The translations under genes and the position numbers were made by a program. The notes beneath the pieces are model-generated. The model was not told the DNA's origin. It ran no database searches and worked only from the letters and a program-made list of their open reading frames with translations. From an uncultured Planctomycetaceae bacterium (GTDB lineage Bacteria; Planctomycetota; Planctomycetia; Planctomycetales; Planctomycetaceae): 64,000 nt of DNA. The stretch lies in NCBI GenBank assembly GCA_943787265.1, contig CALSLT010000006.1:186001-250000 (forward strand), given 5' to 3'. This document shows positions 1 to 10,158 of the stretch, one piece after another. The number at the start of each line of letters is the position of its first letter. The stretch's first letter is position 1.

Positions 1-2013
1 TCCCTGAATATGAATCTGGAAGATGGCCGTCTTGCCAGGTTCCAGAGCGGGCAGAGCTTTGAAGACAACAAGACCGCTTTCAGCAATGTGCTTCGTCGGC
101 CCTTTAACATTGATCAGTTTCACACCGTTCGGAAGTTCGAACGACAGGCCAACATTTTGTGCCTGCTTCGAACCTTCGTTGCGGACTCGAACTTCGTAAG
201 CCGTTTCGCGACCGATTTCGACGGGATCGTCGAGGTCCAGAACTTCCAGCACCAGCGACGCCGTGCCTTCGATTCGTGTCGCGGCGTTGGCTTCGGCGAC
301 GGCTCCGTGTTCGGAGATCGCTCGGGCCACGTGGCTGAAGTCGCCAAGTTCAACCGGCTTGAGTTTGAGGCTCAGGTCGATCGCTTCTTTCGGACTGACG
401 CTTCCAACAAACCAGGTAACCGTCCGGGTCGTTTCGTCGTATTTCCCGCCACGGCTGGAGTAGAGATACTCGAAGCCTTTCGGAACAACGTACATCGCTC
501 GCACGTTGTTCGTGACAGCCTGTCCGTCGTTGGCCAACTTGAGCGAGTACCGAGCGTCTCGGCCGACGTATCGCAGAGCCGGACCACTGACAGCCAGGTT
601 CAAGCTTGGAGCCAGCACGGCGACTTTGGCACTTGCAGTTTGACGAAGTTCCGTGCCCGACGTGGCGATCACGCTGACATTCTGCGAGCCACCAGCGACG
701 GCAGTCATCGAAAGTCGAACGCTGCGTTGCTCGCCAGGATTGACCGAACCCAGGTCCATCTTCAGGCGTTTGCCTTTCGGATGTTGCAGACCTTCTGGAA
801 TCGTGACTTCAACTGTGACGTTGTGAGCGACTCCCGTTCCAGGGTTCGACACCGTAACAACGTGCGAAGCAGGTTCGCCCATCATCACTTGCGAAGGCCC
901 CTTCATAGCGACCTTCAACATTGGTTCTTCGACAGCCAGCAGAGTCGTCGCGGCTGTTGAGAATCGAACGTTGGCGTTGGCAGCCAGCTCGCCTCGCTGG
1001 CTGGGAATCATCGTGATGTGAATCTCACGTTCTTCGCCAGCGTCGAGTGACGGGAATTCCCAAACGACTGACGATTGCGCCGTTGCCGGTTTGGGGCTGG
1101 CAGCCGTCAGACGGACGGTGCGAGGAAAGAACACATCGACGACAACATCCGAAGCGTTGGCATCACCCGAGTTCTTAACCGTCAGCATCAAATCGCACGG
1201 CTGACCGACGTTGATGTCGGACTGCTTGGTCCAGCGAGTTTCGATGCGTGGAGATTCCTGCGTGAAGTTGATGAATCCGCCGGCCGGTCCAGGAGCTGGA
1301 GTCGCCTGAGGTGCTCGCCCCAACTGTCGAATCTCGGCTGCCGGTTTCGACTGAAGGATCGGTGTGCCGAGCCCCGCCTTTTGACCAGCAGGCCCCGATG
1401 GCAACAGCGGAGCAGCACCTGTTGCACTGGTCTGTTTGATCGGTTCGGCGGTGCCGGGCTTTCGAGCGAAGTCAGCCTGGACGATTCCGCCCTGCCTCGG
1501 CTTCGCAGCAAAGCCACCAGCCTGGATGACGCCTGCATTCTTAGCCCCAGCCTGAGTCGCACCGGCTGGTCGAACCGCCGGATCACGGAACTGTCTCGGA
1601 GCATTCGTGCCTGGTCGTTGACCGGCTGAAGCTCCCGTCGGAGTCGCCGACAATGTCCTGGTCGGAGTCTTTGCGGAAGCTCCCACCGGCGGGGGTGCCG
1701 AGCCGAAAAGTTCGCGATGATAGTTCTGCAGGCCAGTTGCCGATCGCTGAGCTGGCTGCTGCTGCTGAGTCGTCGGACGATTCCGCTGATAACGCAGAAT
1801 TCCGCCGCTGTTTGCATTGCTGGCTGGCTTGGCCGGCTGTGCGGCCGCTTCCTTGTCCGAGCTGCGGCTGAGGAAATTAAGCCGGCTCAGAGTACTGGGT
1901 GTCTGAGTCTGCTGCCCATTGACGGTCGACGGTGCTCGCTCCTGAGCGACACCTGTCGACATCGACAGAGTCAGTGCTCCCAGGGCCGTCAGGCACCAAA
2001 AGAGTTTTCGCAT
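1..2013 (-). CDS. Exported DUF11/COG1361 repeat protein, 3' end beyond the window
   Basis: An open minus-strand frame of 671 codons runs from an ATG at 2011-2013 to the first base of the window with no stop, so the C terminus is missing. The start is supported by AAGGAA about 8 bases upstream and by a Sec signal peptide (MRKLFWCLTALGALTLSMS, then GVAQ). Residues 25-240 are low-complexity, rich in Ala, Pro, Gln and Ser. From about residue 245 there are at least three immunoglobulin-like conserved-repeat (DUF11/COG1361) units, recognisable from recurring phrases such as VKNSGDANASDVVVDV, VSNPGTGVAHNVTVEV and VRNEGSKQAQNVGLSF. Such units are typical of planctomycete cell-surface proteins with a structural or adhesive role. 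No catalytic motif is visible. Plus-strand frames across it are shadows. Confidence 0.85.
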   Translation of the reverse strand, partial: MRKLFWCLTALGALTLSMSTGVAQERAPSTVNGQQTQTPSTLSRLNFLSRSSDKEAAAQPAKPASNANSGGILRYQRNRPTTQQQQPAQRSATGLQNYHRELFGSAPPPVGASAKTPTRTLSATPTGASAGQRPGTNAPRQFRDPAVRPAGATQAGAKNAGVIQAGGFAAKPRQGGIVQADFARKPGTAEPIKQTSATGAAPLLPSGPAGQKAGLGTPILQSKPAAEIRQLGRAPQATPAPGPAGGFINFTQESPRIETRWTKQSDINVGQPCDLMLTVKNSGDANASDVVVDVFFPRTVRLTAASPKPATAQSSVVWEFPSLDAGEEREIHITMIPSQRGELAANANVRFSTAATTLLAVEEPMLKVAMKGPSQVMMGEPASHVVTVSNPGTGVAHNVTVEVTIPEGLQHPKGKRLKMDLGSVNPGEQRSVRLSMTAVAGGSQNVSVIATSGTELRQTASAKVAVLAPSLNLAVSGPALRYVGRDARYSLKLANDGQAVTNNVRAMYVVPKGFEYLYSSRGGKYDETTRTVTWFVGSVSPKEAIDLSLKLKPVELGDFSHVARAISEHGAVAEANAATRIEGTASLVLEVLDLDDPVEIGRETAYEVRVRNEGSKQAQNVGLSFELPNGVKLINVKGPTKHIAESGLVVFKALPALEPGKTAIFQIHIQG

Positions 2014-2358
2014 AGTTTCAGTTCCTTCCAGATCGAATCGCATTTTCAGCATTTAGTTCCGATGAGCGAGCAGGTTTCTGCTCAACCCCACGCCGCAAGC
2101 CTTCGCGCAAAACCCGCGTAGCGAGGCACTCATCATCGTTATCGGTCATGCAGGTTGCTCCGCATGAGACGATTCTGGCGGTCGTGCCGGTATGGAAGCC
2201 TGGGAAGAATGCGCAGCAAGCGGCAAGATTCTGCGGCTCGACAACGAGTGGCCGTTCGACGGCCACATGGCGGTTGTCGATTCCGCATCCCGAACACTGC
2301 CGGGTGGCTCAGCGAGTCCTCGCCAACCCTGACACCTCACCCGCTTGGAGAGAGTGAT
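2014..2358. other. Intergenic, compound hairpin
   Basis: I see no gene in these 345 bases. At 2239-2279 there is a nested inverted repeat (CGACAAC ... GTTGTCG enclosing GTGGCC ... GGCCAC) without a U-tract. It could end transcription of the minus-strand DUF1559 gene that stops at 2359. Confidence 0.4.
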
Positions 2359-3447
2359 TCAGAAGTTTCCGCTGATGACGTTTCCGTCCTTGCGATCAGC
2401 GAGGCTCATCAGCGTGTTGAAGTCGATTGACTCGTTCAGCATGCGAACGCCGCCGTCTGCAAACAACACGTGGGCACCGCCAAGGTGAGCACTCATGATG
2501 GGCTTGTTTCCAGCGCCAAGTCCAAGCCCTCCGAGATTAGCGGTGTGCTGCATGTTGATCGGGTAGCGAAGCGTGGTCACATTGCTGAGCGTGTGGTTGT
2601 AGTAAATCGTGTCGCCAGCTTTGACCGTGGTTTTTAAACCCGTCCCAGGCCACGCGCTTCCAGGGTACGAACTCAACACGAAGTTTGGATCATCCACCAA
2701 CTCAGGACCGCCCGGCGTCGCCAGCATAAATCGGGCAGTCGATTGCTCAGCGACCATCATCGTCGTTGTCATTCCATCTTTGATATCGCGTATGGCGATG
2801 CACTCATTCTGCAGCAGGATCCCACTGATAGCGTGAATCGTGCCGTCCGCAACCGGGATCGGCTTTCCGTTCAGGAGAACCGGGCCGGCAACGACGTAGG
2901 CAGTATCCGGATTTACCGCGCCGTTGCGAAACGCTGCTCCAGAGATGCCGACATAACTGGCGCCGAGGAACTTAACGTCTTCGCCGGGGAGCAATTCCTT
3001 GACTCTGGCCCACTGAGGCACGGCCGATGACGGACATCGATAGGGCTCGACGTACAAACCATCGAGCACATCCATATTTGGATTGCCGGTATTACTGAAA
3101 CCACCCACTCCACCTGGAGTGTCGCTCTGCAGACGGCTAAATGCGTTTCCGTGATCCATCCACGGAAGCATGTCTACGAAGAACGATTTGCCGTGCAGTC
3201 AGGGCTCGGTATCAAAAAATCCGGCGACGTACGCGGCCCCGATCGGAAATACTGCATGCACATTGTGGTACTCGTGCAGAGCAATCCCCATCTGTTTCAA
3301 ATGGTTCTTGCACTGAGTACGTCGCGCAGCCTCGCGAGCATTCTGCACAGCAGGCAACAGCAGAGCAGCCAGAATCGCGATAATCGCAATCACCACCAGC
3401 AGCTCAATTAACGTAAACCCGTGACGAGACGAATGGCCCGTTTTCAT
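2359..3447 (-). pseudogene. DUF1559 prepilin-like protein with an in-frame TGA
   Basis: The start at 3445-3447 has GGGAG 12 bases upstream. It opens [19 protein letters not shown], a type IV prepilin leader with the cleavage site before F and Glu at +5, then a hydrophobic helix and the DUF1559 signature [25 protein letters not shown]. Reading stops at TGA 3199-3201 and continues in the same frame as LHGKSFFVDMLPWMDHG for 279 more codons, ending with the DUF1559 H-x9-DG motif (HLGGAHVLFADGG). The two halves together have normal DUF1559 length and content, so a single base change (for example GGA to TGA) or a sequencing error best explains the break. If the stop is real, only a truncated pilin-like stub of 82 residues would be made, possibly with a second fragment starting at ATG 3171. 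Confidence 0.8.
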
Positions 3448-3775
3448 GGTCGTGTGCTCCCTTGACCAGATTTCGATGGAGGGTGGCAACGAATCCACAC
3501 ACGACGGCTCAACAGCAATTCTGCGATTGCCGCGTAATTTTCCAGATTCGCTGGTCCCACCTTACCCACGACGGCAGGACCGCAAGTTCGCCGCGTGCGC
3601 AGAACCTGTCGATGACTTAATCGATAAGTGCCGACTTGCCTTCTTGAAACTGAGGCGTGAGGGTGCCGTTGGCTCGGTCAGCGCGATATTCTGCCAGCCT
3701 TCCGAAATGACGTCATGACTGCCTTCGCAGGAATGACCTCGAATCAAGACCGCACATAAATCCAGAGAGCCAAAC
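3448..3775. other. Intergenic, nothing recognised
   Basis: A divergent stretch between the minus-strand DUF1559 gene and the plus-strand VOC gene. It must contain both promoters, but I cannot point to convincing boxes. Confidence 0.4.
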
Positions 3776-4252
3776 ATGAGCGTTTCGCCAATCCCCGAGG
3801 GATATCACAGCCTGACTCCGTACCTGATCTGCAAGGGAGCGTCGGAGGCGATCGAGTTTTACAAGAAAGCATTCAACGCCGAAGAGGTTATGCGGCTCGA
3901 CATGCCGGGTGACATGATTGGCCATGCCGAACTGAAGATCGGGAACTCGCACCTGATGATGGCTGATGCCTGCGAGATGGCCAGCGCGCCGCCCGTGCCA
4001 GGTGATTCCGGCACGGGGCTCTGCTTCTACGTTGAAAACTGCGACGAAGTCTTCGCTCAGGCGATCGCTGCCGGTGCCACGGAAAAGCGACCGATGATGG
4101 ATCAGTTCTACGGGGACCGATCCGGAACGCTCGTCGATCCGTTTGGGCATGTCTGGACCGTCTCGACTCACATCGAAGATTTGACTCCGGAGCAAATCAA
4201 CGAACGCATGGCCGAGTGGATGCAGAGTCAAGGTGGTGAGCAAGCGGAATAG
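3776..4252 (+). CDS. VOC-family (PhnB/glyoxalase-like) protein
   Basis: This 158-residue protein matches the PhnB-like branch of the vicinal oxygen chelate superfamily. It starts MSVSPIPEGYHSLTPYLICKG, then A-EAIEFYKKAFNAEEVMR; it contains GHAELKIGNSHLMMAD in the first beta-alpha-beta-beta-beta unit and GTGLCFYVENCDEVFAQAIAAGA, then DPFGHVWTVSTH in the second. The His-Glu metal-ligand pattern is partly kept (H in GHAEL, E in ENC, H in FGHVW). Family members include glyoxalase- and fosfomycin-resistance-type enzymes and many of unknown substrate, so the reaction cannot be assigned. It is probably cytoplasmic and lies alone between a divergent and a convergent neighbour. Confidence 0.85.
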   Translation: MSVSPIPEGYHSLTPYLICKGASEAIEFYKKAFNAEEVMRLDMPGDMIGHAELKIGNSHLMMADACEMASAPPVPGDSGTGLCFYVENCDEVFAQAIAAGATEKRPMMDQFYGDRSGTLVDPFGHVWTVSTHIEDLTPEQINERMAEWMQSQGGEQAE

Positions 4253-4271
4253 CGACCGCAATGAATCGGGC

Positions 4272-4291
4272 CTGAAGTCTTGCGACTTCAG
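4272..4291. terminator. Hairpin between convergent genes
   Basis: CTGAAGTC-TTGC-GACTTCAG is an 8-bp perfect stem with a 4-base loop. It lies between the stop of the VOC gene (4252) and the stop of the minus-strand YyaL-like gene (4292). No strong U-tract is present, so it may be a REP-like hairpin used as a shared terminator. Confidence 0.45.
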
Positions 4292-7057
4292 CTACTCCGG
4301 TGTCGTATCTCTAAAGACAGCTCGGTTGATCTGCTGCACGGACTCGCCGATTTCAGCAACAGGAACGGAGCCAGCAAACTTCAAAGTGCGAGGGCGTTCG
4401 CAGTGTTCGTCGTCGCACGACTGGTAACGGATGTGGAGTTCGAAAGCTTCCTGTTTACCTGCGGCCGATTTAGGAACGACCAGTTCGCCAAAGATCGTGA
4501 CTTTTCCATCGTAGACTTTGTAAGCGTTGGGCAAGCCTTCGATCTTCAAATCCTTGCCTTTGGGAAACTTCAGAGATTCCAGAGTCGTTCCCTGATCGGA
4601 GCGGATTGAAACCGTCGTCGGAATCAGAAAATCGGGATACGCCGGGTTGGTGTTGATATGCCAGCCCGGTTCAACTTCCAGCACGACCGCGATGCGACAT
4701 CGGTCACCAGCCGGCAACCTGCTGGTCGACAGAAACGCGGTAGCAGTGACTCGGTCTGGTGCTTTCTTTGCATCCGTGCCGCCAGGTTTGTCGCCGCTGG
4801 TAATCGCTGGCGAACCATTGGCCGGCTTTGTCGGAATTTCAGGCAGCTCACCAGGTGCTGGTCCAGTGGGAGCGTCACCTGGGTCTGACGCCCCTTTGTT
4901 CGTTGGTGGTTTTTGGCCATCGTCCTGACTCTGCCGAACTCGTTGCGTCAGTGAGCGGTAATCTTTGTTGTCAAGAAACTCGTTCATCGCCAACGCCAGG
5001 TTACTTGTCCCGCGAGGGTTCCTGGTCATTTGCGGAGCAAACAGCTTCAACGTTTTCTCAGCGTGATCACGGTAAGCCGGATCTCCGGTGAGCGATGCCA
5101 GCCGCACCAGGTTGCGAATGCTGACGCTGTTTCCTGACGGCAGGACGGAATCCCAGGCGTTCTTCGTTCGTGCCAGAAGTTCTTCGTGATCATGAGCAGT
5201 GAAGAAGAATCCCCCCGCGGCCTCGTCATGGAACATTCGAATCTGATCGTCGGTAAGACGCCGTGCCGCTCTCAACCATTTTTCATCTCGACTGACGAAG
5301 TGCATTTCAAGCATCGCTTCGACCAGGAAAGCGTAGTCATCGAGGTATGCCTGGAGCTTGGCCGTTCCGCCGCGCCATGTCCGGAGTAGCTGCCCGTCTT
5401 CGTTTCGCATCTTCGTCAGAATGAACATCAGCGCGCGATCGGCAGCGGTCAAATACTTCTGCTGAGAGAATGTGACTCCAGCGTTGACGAACGCTTTGAT
5501 CATCAAACCATTCCAACTGGTCAGAATCTTGTCATCCTTGATTGGCGATTCGCGCAGGTTTCGAACCTTCAAGAGCCGATCGCGAGACTCTTCGAGCTTC
5601 ATCCGCAGCACTCGCGGCGAGACTTTCTCATCGACAGCAACCGCTTCAATCGGACGAGGCAGGTGCAGCACGTAGCCGTGTTCAAACGGAGTCTCCAGAT
5701 TCAGCCCGTAGGTCTTTCCGAAGAAGATTGTCTGCTCGCCCAGCGTCTGCTGAACTTCCTCACGTGACCACACGTAGTACTTGCCCTCGATCCCGTCGGT
5801 CTCGGCGTCGATAGCCGAATGAAACGCTCCGGTCGGGTCGGTCATGTCGGACAGGATGAACGACAGAATCTCCTCGGCCACCCGGCGATACTCTGCTCTC
5901 TTCTCGGGTGCGTTAGTGGCTCGAGCGGCGTCAATATACACATTTGCCAGTTGAGCATTGTCGTAGAGCATCTTTTCGAAATGAGGCACCAGCCATTGAC
6001 GGTCGGTGCTGTACCGATGAAAGCCGCCGGCCAGGTGATCTCTGATTCCGCCAGCAGCCATCGCGTCGAGCGTGTGATAGAGGACTCGTTCGGCGGCCGC
6101 GTTGTCGTGTTGCTCGACTTCGTACTGCAGCAGCGCGAGCTTTGTCGGCACCGGAAACTTCGGCGAGTTCGGATTGTCCATACGAAAATCAACGCCGCCG
6201 AATTCCGCATCATGACTCTGCACGATTGATCGTGAGACGCTTTCAGCCAGCTTGCGAGTCAGCTCAACCTTTTCCAGCGAAAAGCCGGGGCTCATTTCTT
6301 TCTGCAGGTACTGAGTAATCGTATCCGCACCGTGCTCAAGACTCTCACGCTGTGTCGTCCACGAGTTGATAATCCGACGACACAGAGTCGGAAATCCCAT
6401 GCGGCCGTCAATGTCTACCGGAGGAAAGTACGTGCCGCCGGCGATAGGTTTCCCTTCGGGTGTCAGGAACATCGACAACGGCCAGCCACCACCGCCGCCG
6501 TTGCGACTGAGCTGGTTGTAAATCTGCAGAGCCGTCATGTAGATGTCATCGATGTCTGGCCGCTCTTCGCGGTCGACTTTGATATTGATGAAATTCTCAT
6601 TCATGTATTTGGCGATGTCTTCGTTCTCGAAGACCAACCGCTCCATGACGTGGCACCAGTAGCAACTGCTGTAGCCGATCGAAAGAAAAATCGGCTTGCC
6701 CGACGCCTTTGACGCCTCAAACGCCTCCGGGCCCCACGGGTACCAGTCGACCGGATTACGAGCATGCATCAACAGGTACGGGCTTGTTTCGCGAGCGAGG
6801 CGGTTCTCACGATTATTGCCGTGAGTTTCAGTTTCGGCCGAGACAGGGACAACTTCGGAAGCAGGTTGTTCGTCGCCGAAGATGTTGAGTGCTGCTGGCG
6901 AAGCTTCCGTTCCCAACTCACCGGAAGGGTTGCTGGCTGTTCCCGCGGGTTCGGTGCGACCGCAGCCTGGCAACGAGATCGTCGCAAAAATCGCCGCGCA
7001 AACCAGCAGCGAAGGCAAGACTCTCGTTACTGCCAACCTGGATTTTGAAAGTTGCAT
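4292..7057 (-). CDS. YyaL/DUF255 thioredoxin-domain lipoprotein fused to a DsbD-alpha-like domain
   Basis: I chose ATG 7055-7057 (921 residues) over an upstream ATG at 7105 because it opens a lipoprotein signal peptide with lipobox ISLPGC (Cys32) and has GCAGGG upstream. Residues ~86-240 are the DUF255 thioredoxin-like domain: [20 protein letters not shown], the redox motif CYWC at 132-135, and [16 protein letters not shown]. Then follows the alpha-toroid typical of YyaL/SPATA20. After a Pro/Gly-rich linker, the last ~130 residues resemble the periplasmic N-terminal domain of DsbD ([32 protein letters not shown] with a Cys pair). The lipid anchor and DsbD-alpha domain suggest an extracytoplasmic thiol-redox role. 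The fusion is unusual; cytosolic YyaL proteins end after the toroid. Confidence 0.85.
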   Translation of the reverse strand: MQLSKSRLAVTRVLPSLLVCAAIFATISLPGCGRTEPAGTASNPSGELGTEASPAALNIFGDEQPASEVVPVSAETETHGNNRENRLARETSPYLLMHARNPVDWYPWGPEAFEASKASGKPIFLSIGYSSCYWCHVMERLVFENEDIAKYMNENFINIKVDREERPDIDDIYMTALQIYNQLSRNGGGGGWPLSMFLTPEGKPIAGGTYFPPVDIDGRMGFPTLCRRIINSWTTQRESLEHGADTITQYLQKEMSPGFSLEKVELTRKLAESVSRSIVQSHDAEFGGVDFRMDNPNSPKFPVPTKLALLQYEVEQHDNAAAERVLYHTLDAMAAGGIRDHLAGGFHRYSTDRQWLVPHFEKMLYDNAQLANVYIDAARATNAPEKRAEYRRVAEEILSFILSDMTDPTGAFHSAIDAETDGIEGKYYVWSREEVQQTLGEQTIFFGKTYGLNLETPFEHGYVLHLPRPIEAVAVDEKVSPRVLRMKLEESRDRLLKVRNLRESPIKDDKILTSWNGLMIKAFVNAGVTFSQQKYLTAADRALMFILTKMRNEDGQLLRTWRGGTAKLQAYLDDYAFLVEAMLEMHFVSRDEKWLRAARRLTDDQIRMFHDEAAGGFFFTAHDHEELLARTKNAWDSVLPSGNSVSIRNLVRLASLTGDPAYRDHAEKTLKLFAPQMTRNPRGTSNLALAMNEFLDNKDYRSLTQRVRQSQDDGQKPPTNKGASDPGDAPTGPAPGELPEIPTKPANGSPAITSGDKPGGTDAKKAPDRVTATAFLSTSRLPAGDRCRIAVVLEVEPGWHINTNPAYPDFLIPTTVSIRSDQGTTLESLKFPKGKDLKIEGLPNAYKVYDGKVTIFGELVVPKSAAGKQEAFELHIRYQSCDDEHCERPRTLKFAGSVPVAEIGESVQQINRAVFRDTTPE

Positions 7058-7397
7058 GAAACACCCTGCCGTCAGACATCCGGTTCCCGGCTGGAAACGG
7101 TTCATAGAAACCTGGCTTGCGCGTTCGGAATTATTCCGTCGAATTATGCAATTGGACTAAGCCACAGTAAGCGTAATCCGGTCGTTCAGCTTCTGACCGA
7201 ATTGCGACATGCCGGAGTGTAACGGCCGCGGATCGCCGCGTAACGGGCGAATTTGAATCACAATCGTAGACCGGGCTGGACGATTCAGTACTCTGGAAAG
7301 TACGTTTTCTGTCTCCGCACGTTGGATCTTCGCGATCTCCCTCCTCGATTACTTCGCCTCCCCGCTGCTGTCCCACCAAATTCAAAGGGCTTGCCTG
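7058..7397. other. Divergent intergenic region
   Basis: This stretch separates the minus-strand lipoprotein gene from the plus-strand DUF1501 gene. I see no gene and no clear operator; promoters for both must lie here. Confidence 0.4.
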
Positions 7398-8738
7398 ATG
7401 ACACATCAATCACGCAACGAATTCTGCGACGGTATTTCTCGCCGAGGTCTCGTGCAGGCCGGACTGGGTGGATTGATCGGCCTTTCGATGCCGGAGTTGC
7501 TCAGACTTCAAGCCGTCACCGCGGCCGCATCTGACTCAGCCGCCAGCCAATCGCCCGACACGGCGGTTATCTATCTTGAACAGGCTGGCGGACCGACTCA
7601 GCACGAGACATACGATCCAAAACCGAACGCGGCCATCGAATATCGAGGGCCGCTCGGAGCCGTCCCAACGAAGCTGCCTGGCATTTCATTCTGCGAGTTG
7701 ATGTCGAAGCAGGCGGCGATCGCTGACCGTCTCGCGATCATCCGGTCGATTCATCACAACTCAAGCAGTCATGGCACGAGCAGCCACATGACTCAGACGG
7801 GGTACTACCTCAACGATAACCAGAACAGAAACAACGAGATGCCGTGCATCGGCTCGTATACCATGCGGATGAGAGGGGCGAATGCCGAGGGTGTGCCGGC
7901 TTTTGTCTCCATTCCTCAGAGCATGAGGTTTGGTCGAGCGGCCTGGCTGGGCAAAGGCAACAATCCGCTTGAGACATCCAGAAGCGCAGACGATAAGCGA
8001 TTCGAAGTCCCGAACCTGACACTGCTCAAGGGAATCGACGAAAGCAGACTCGCAGATCGTCGCAGCCTGCTGTCCGGCTTCGATGCTGCACGAAAAATCG
8101 TCGACAACCACGGAGCCGCCGATGCGACTGACGAGTTCACTCGCCAGGCTTTCGAAATGGTCACCGGCGACGCGGCTCGTAAAGCCTTCGCGATTGATGA
8201 AGAAAACGACACCACGCGAGATCGCTACGGCCGAAACTCAATCGGCCAGAACGTTCTACTGGCAAAGAGACTGGTTGAACGAGGTGTCACCTTTGTCACC
8301 GTCCGTGTGAACACGCTCGGAAGTTGGGACGATCACACCGGAATCGAAAAGCGGATGAAGGCCAAAGGGCCGGCGATGGACCAGGCAATCGCTTCTCTGG
8401 TAACTGACCTTTACGAAACCGGCCTGCACAACAAAGTCATGGTCGTTGCGATGGGCGAGTTCGGTCGCACGCCACGAGTGAACAAAGGCGCCGGCCGTGA
8501 TCATTGGGGCCGGGTCATGAGCGTCCTGATGTCCGGCGGCGATCTGAAAGTCGGACAGGTCGTCGGAGCGTCAGATTCCAGCGGCGGCGTGCCAGCCGAG
8601 GCTCCTTACCGCCCCGAAAACGTCCTCGCCCTTCTCTATCGACATCTGGGCATCGATCCGTCGCTGACGTTCAACGACAACGCTGGCCGACCTCGCTACC
8701 TGCTCGAAACTCGCGAGCTGATCAAAGAGTTGGTCTGA
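7398..8738 (+). CDS. DUF1501 protein with Tat signal
   Basis: The 446-residue protein begins with a twin-arginine signal (SRRGLVQAGLGGLIGLSMPELL) and continues with DUF1501 landmarks: DTAVIYLEQAGGPTQHETYDPKP, ELMSKQAAIADRLAIIRSIHH, SSHMTQTGYY, NNEMPCIGSY, VTVRVNTLGSWDDHTG and MGEFGRTPRVN. The domain has an alkaline-phosphatase/sulfatase-like fold and is greatly expanded in planctomycetes, where it is often paired with DUF1549 or DUF1553 proteins. No such partner is adjacent here. It is predicted to be exported folded; its substrate is unknown. The next gene is convergent, 25 bases downstream. Confidence 0.92.
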   Translation: MTHQSRNEFCDGISRRGLVQAGLGGLIGLSMPELLRLQAVTAAASDSAASQSPDTAVIYLEQAGGPTQHETYDPKPNAAIEYRGPLGAVPTKLPGISFCELMSKQAAIADRLAIIRSIHHNSSSHGTSSHMTQTGYYLNDNQNRNNEMPCIGSYTMRMRGANAEGVPAFVSIPQSMRFGRAAWLGKGNNPLETSRSADDKRFEVPNLTLLKGIDESRLADRRSLLSGFDAARKIVDNHGAADATDEFTRQAFEMVTGDAARKAFAIDEENDTTRDRYGRNSIGQNVLLAKRLVERGVTFVTVRVNTLGSWDDHTGIEKRMKAKGPAMDQAIASLVTDLYETGLHNKVMVVAMGEFGRTPRVNKGAGRDHWGRVMSVLMSGGDLKVGQVVGASDSSGGVPAEAPYRPENVLALLYRHLGIDPSLTFNDNAGRPRYLLETRELIKELV

Positions 8739-8763
8739 ATCGCGGAGGCCATCACCCGGGCGG

Positions 8764-10032
8764 CTACTTCAGATCGAAACACTTCAGGGTCTTGCCGTCG
8801 CGAACGTAGAACAGGCCGTTGCTCAGCGAAGGCAACGCACGAGTTGTGACTCCGCCGTCGAACAGGTTGGCTCGGGAGAGTTCGCGATACTGTTTCGTGT
8901 CGGCTGCTGCCAGAACGAGTTCTCCGTCGGTTTTCATAATCAGCAGTTTGGCGCCAGCGAGAATCATCGTTGCGTAGCCGAATCCGCTTTTCTTCCAGGC
9001 GACCTGCCGAGTGAGCGGGTTGACGCAACGCAACTCGGCAGCAGCCGCGTCCTGTCGGCCGTGAACACCGAAAAGCATTTTGTTGTAGCCGACTGAGGTC
9101 GTGTATTGGCTGGAAAGAACCTCGTCGCTACGCCAGACCTCAAACGCGCCGCTGCGGCCGGCGCGGGCCAGCACGGCTCCGAAACGATAGCTGCCCGTAA
9201 TAAAGACTGAGTTGCCTAGAACCACTGGACTTGCCCCTGTGGCTGACGGCCCAAGTTCGCCAAAAGGGAATTCGAATAGAACGCGGCCGTTGGCCGGATC
9301 GACTGACACAACTTTCAAGCGAGTCGCAAACACAACGTGTCGCTGCCCGTCAATCGTCGCGGCGACGGGAGACGAATAGCTGGCTCGTTCATCCGTTGCC
9401 GTCCATAGCGTTTTGCCGGTCTTTCGATCAAACGCGACGATGCCGGCATTCTTACTGCTGCCTCCGACGTTGAGCAGCAACGCGTCGCCTTCGACAATCG
9501 GGCTGCTGGCAAAACCAAAATATCCTTCGGCAGGTTCGCCGCGCGATGTTCGCTTGCTGCTGAAATCAGCATAAGTATCGCGATGCCAGACTTTCTTACC
9601 ATCCGCAAGCTGGACACAGGAAAGACCGCCGCGTGCACCGTAAAGATAAACGAGACCGTCATGGATGACAGGAACGGCTCGCGGACCCGAGTCCGGATTG
9701 TAGGAAGGTTGATACTCAGTTGGTGAAGCGGCTCGCCACAGCTTCTCACCAGTTGCCGCTTTAAGGCCTTCCGCAATCTCTTCATTTCCGACGCGATGAA
9801 AAACGACGGCGATTCCGTTCGCGACAGAAACGCCAGCGAACCCCTGACCAACCGCTTGCTCCCAAACAAACTTCGGCCCGCCGCTCGGCCACGAGTCTGC
9901 GATCGACTCCTTCTGAGCAATGCCATTTCTGTTCGGGCCAAGAATCTGCGGCCAGTCACCGGCCGACACAGAGTCATCGCCGAAAACGTTGACCAGACAA
10001 ACCACAGAAAGGGTCAGCACGATTGATCGCAT
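8764..10032 (-). CDS. Exported PQQ-like beta-propeller protein
   Basis: A 422-residue protein with a Sec signal (MRSIVLTLSVVCLVNVFG, cleaved near SVSAG) followed by WPQILGPNRNGIAQKE, the usual opening of planctomycete PQQ-like propellers. Repeating blades have the pattern ATGEKLWRAA, ADGKKVWHRDTY, KTGKTLWTATDE and NGRVLFEFPFG. The residues needed to bind PQQ as a cofactor cannot be recognised, so the fold is probably structural or ligand-binding rather than a quinoprotein dehydrogenase. It lies convergent to the DUF1501 gene. Confidence 0.88.
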   Translation of the reverse strand: MRSIVLTLSVVCLVNVFGDDSVSAGDWPQILGPNRNGIAQKESIADSWPSGGPKFVWEQAVGQGFAGVSVANGIAVVFHRVGNEEIAEGLKAATGEKLWRAASPTEYQPSYNPDSGPRAVPVIHDGLVYLYGARGGLSCVQLADGKKVWHRDTYADFSSKRTSRGEPAEGYFGFASSPIVEGDALLLNVGGSSKNAGIVAFDRKTGKTLWTATDERASYSSPVAATIDGQRHVVFATRLKVVSVDPANGRVLFEFPFGELGPSATGASPVVLGNSVFITGSYRFGAVLARAGRSGAFEVWRSDEVLSSQYTTSVGYNKMLFGVHGRQDAAAAELRCVNPLTRQVAWKKSGFGYATMILAGAKLLIMKTDGELVLAAADTKQYRELSRANLFDGGVTTRALPSLSNGLFYVRDGKTLKCFDLK

Positions 10033-10158
10033 ATCGCATTCCAGTATTCAGACAATCTGATTTCCGCGTCCGACAGTTTTGTACGGTGCAGAGTCCTGCA
10101 CAGAGCAGTGCTGCACGGAGTCTGGTAAAGCAATCCGGCGTTGCCAACCGTGATCACG

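Noticed and set aside
10-1871. Plus-strand open frames over the first 2 kb
   Set aside because: They are antisense to the DUF11-repeat gene, which has a signal peptide, RBS and repeats; the plus frames have no recognisable domains.
3199-3201. Selenocysteine codon in the DUF1559 gene
   Set aside because: No clear SECIS-type hairpin follows the TGA, the DUF1559 family has no redox role known to me, and the residue does not fall in a CxxC-like context. A mutation or sequencing error is simpler.
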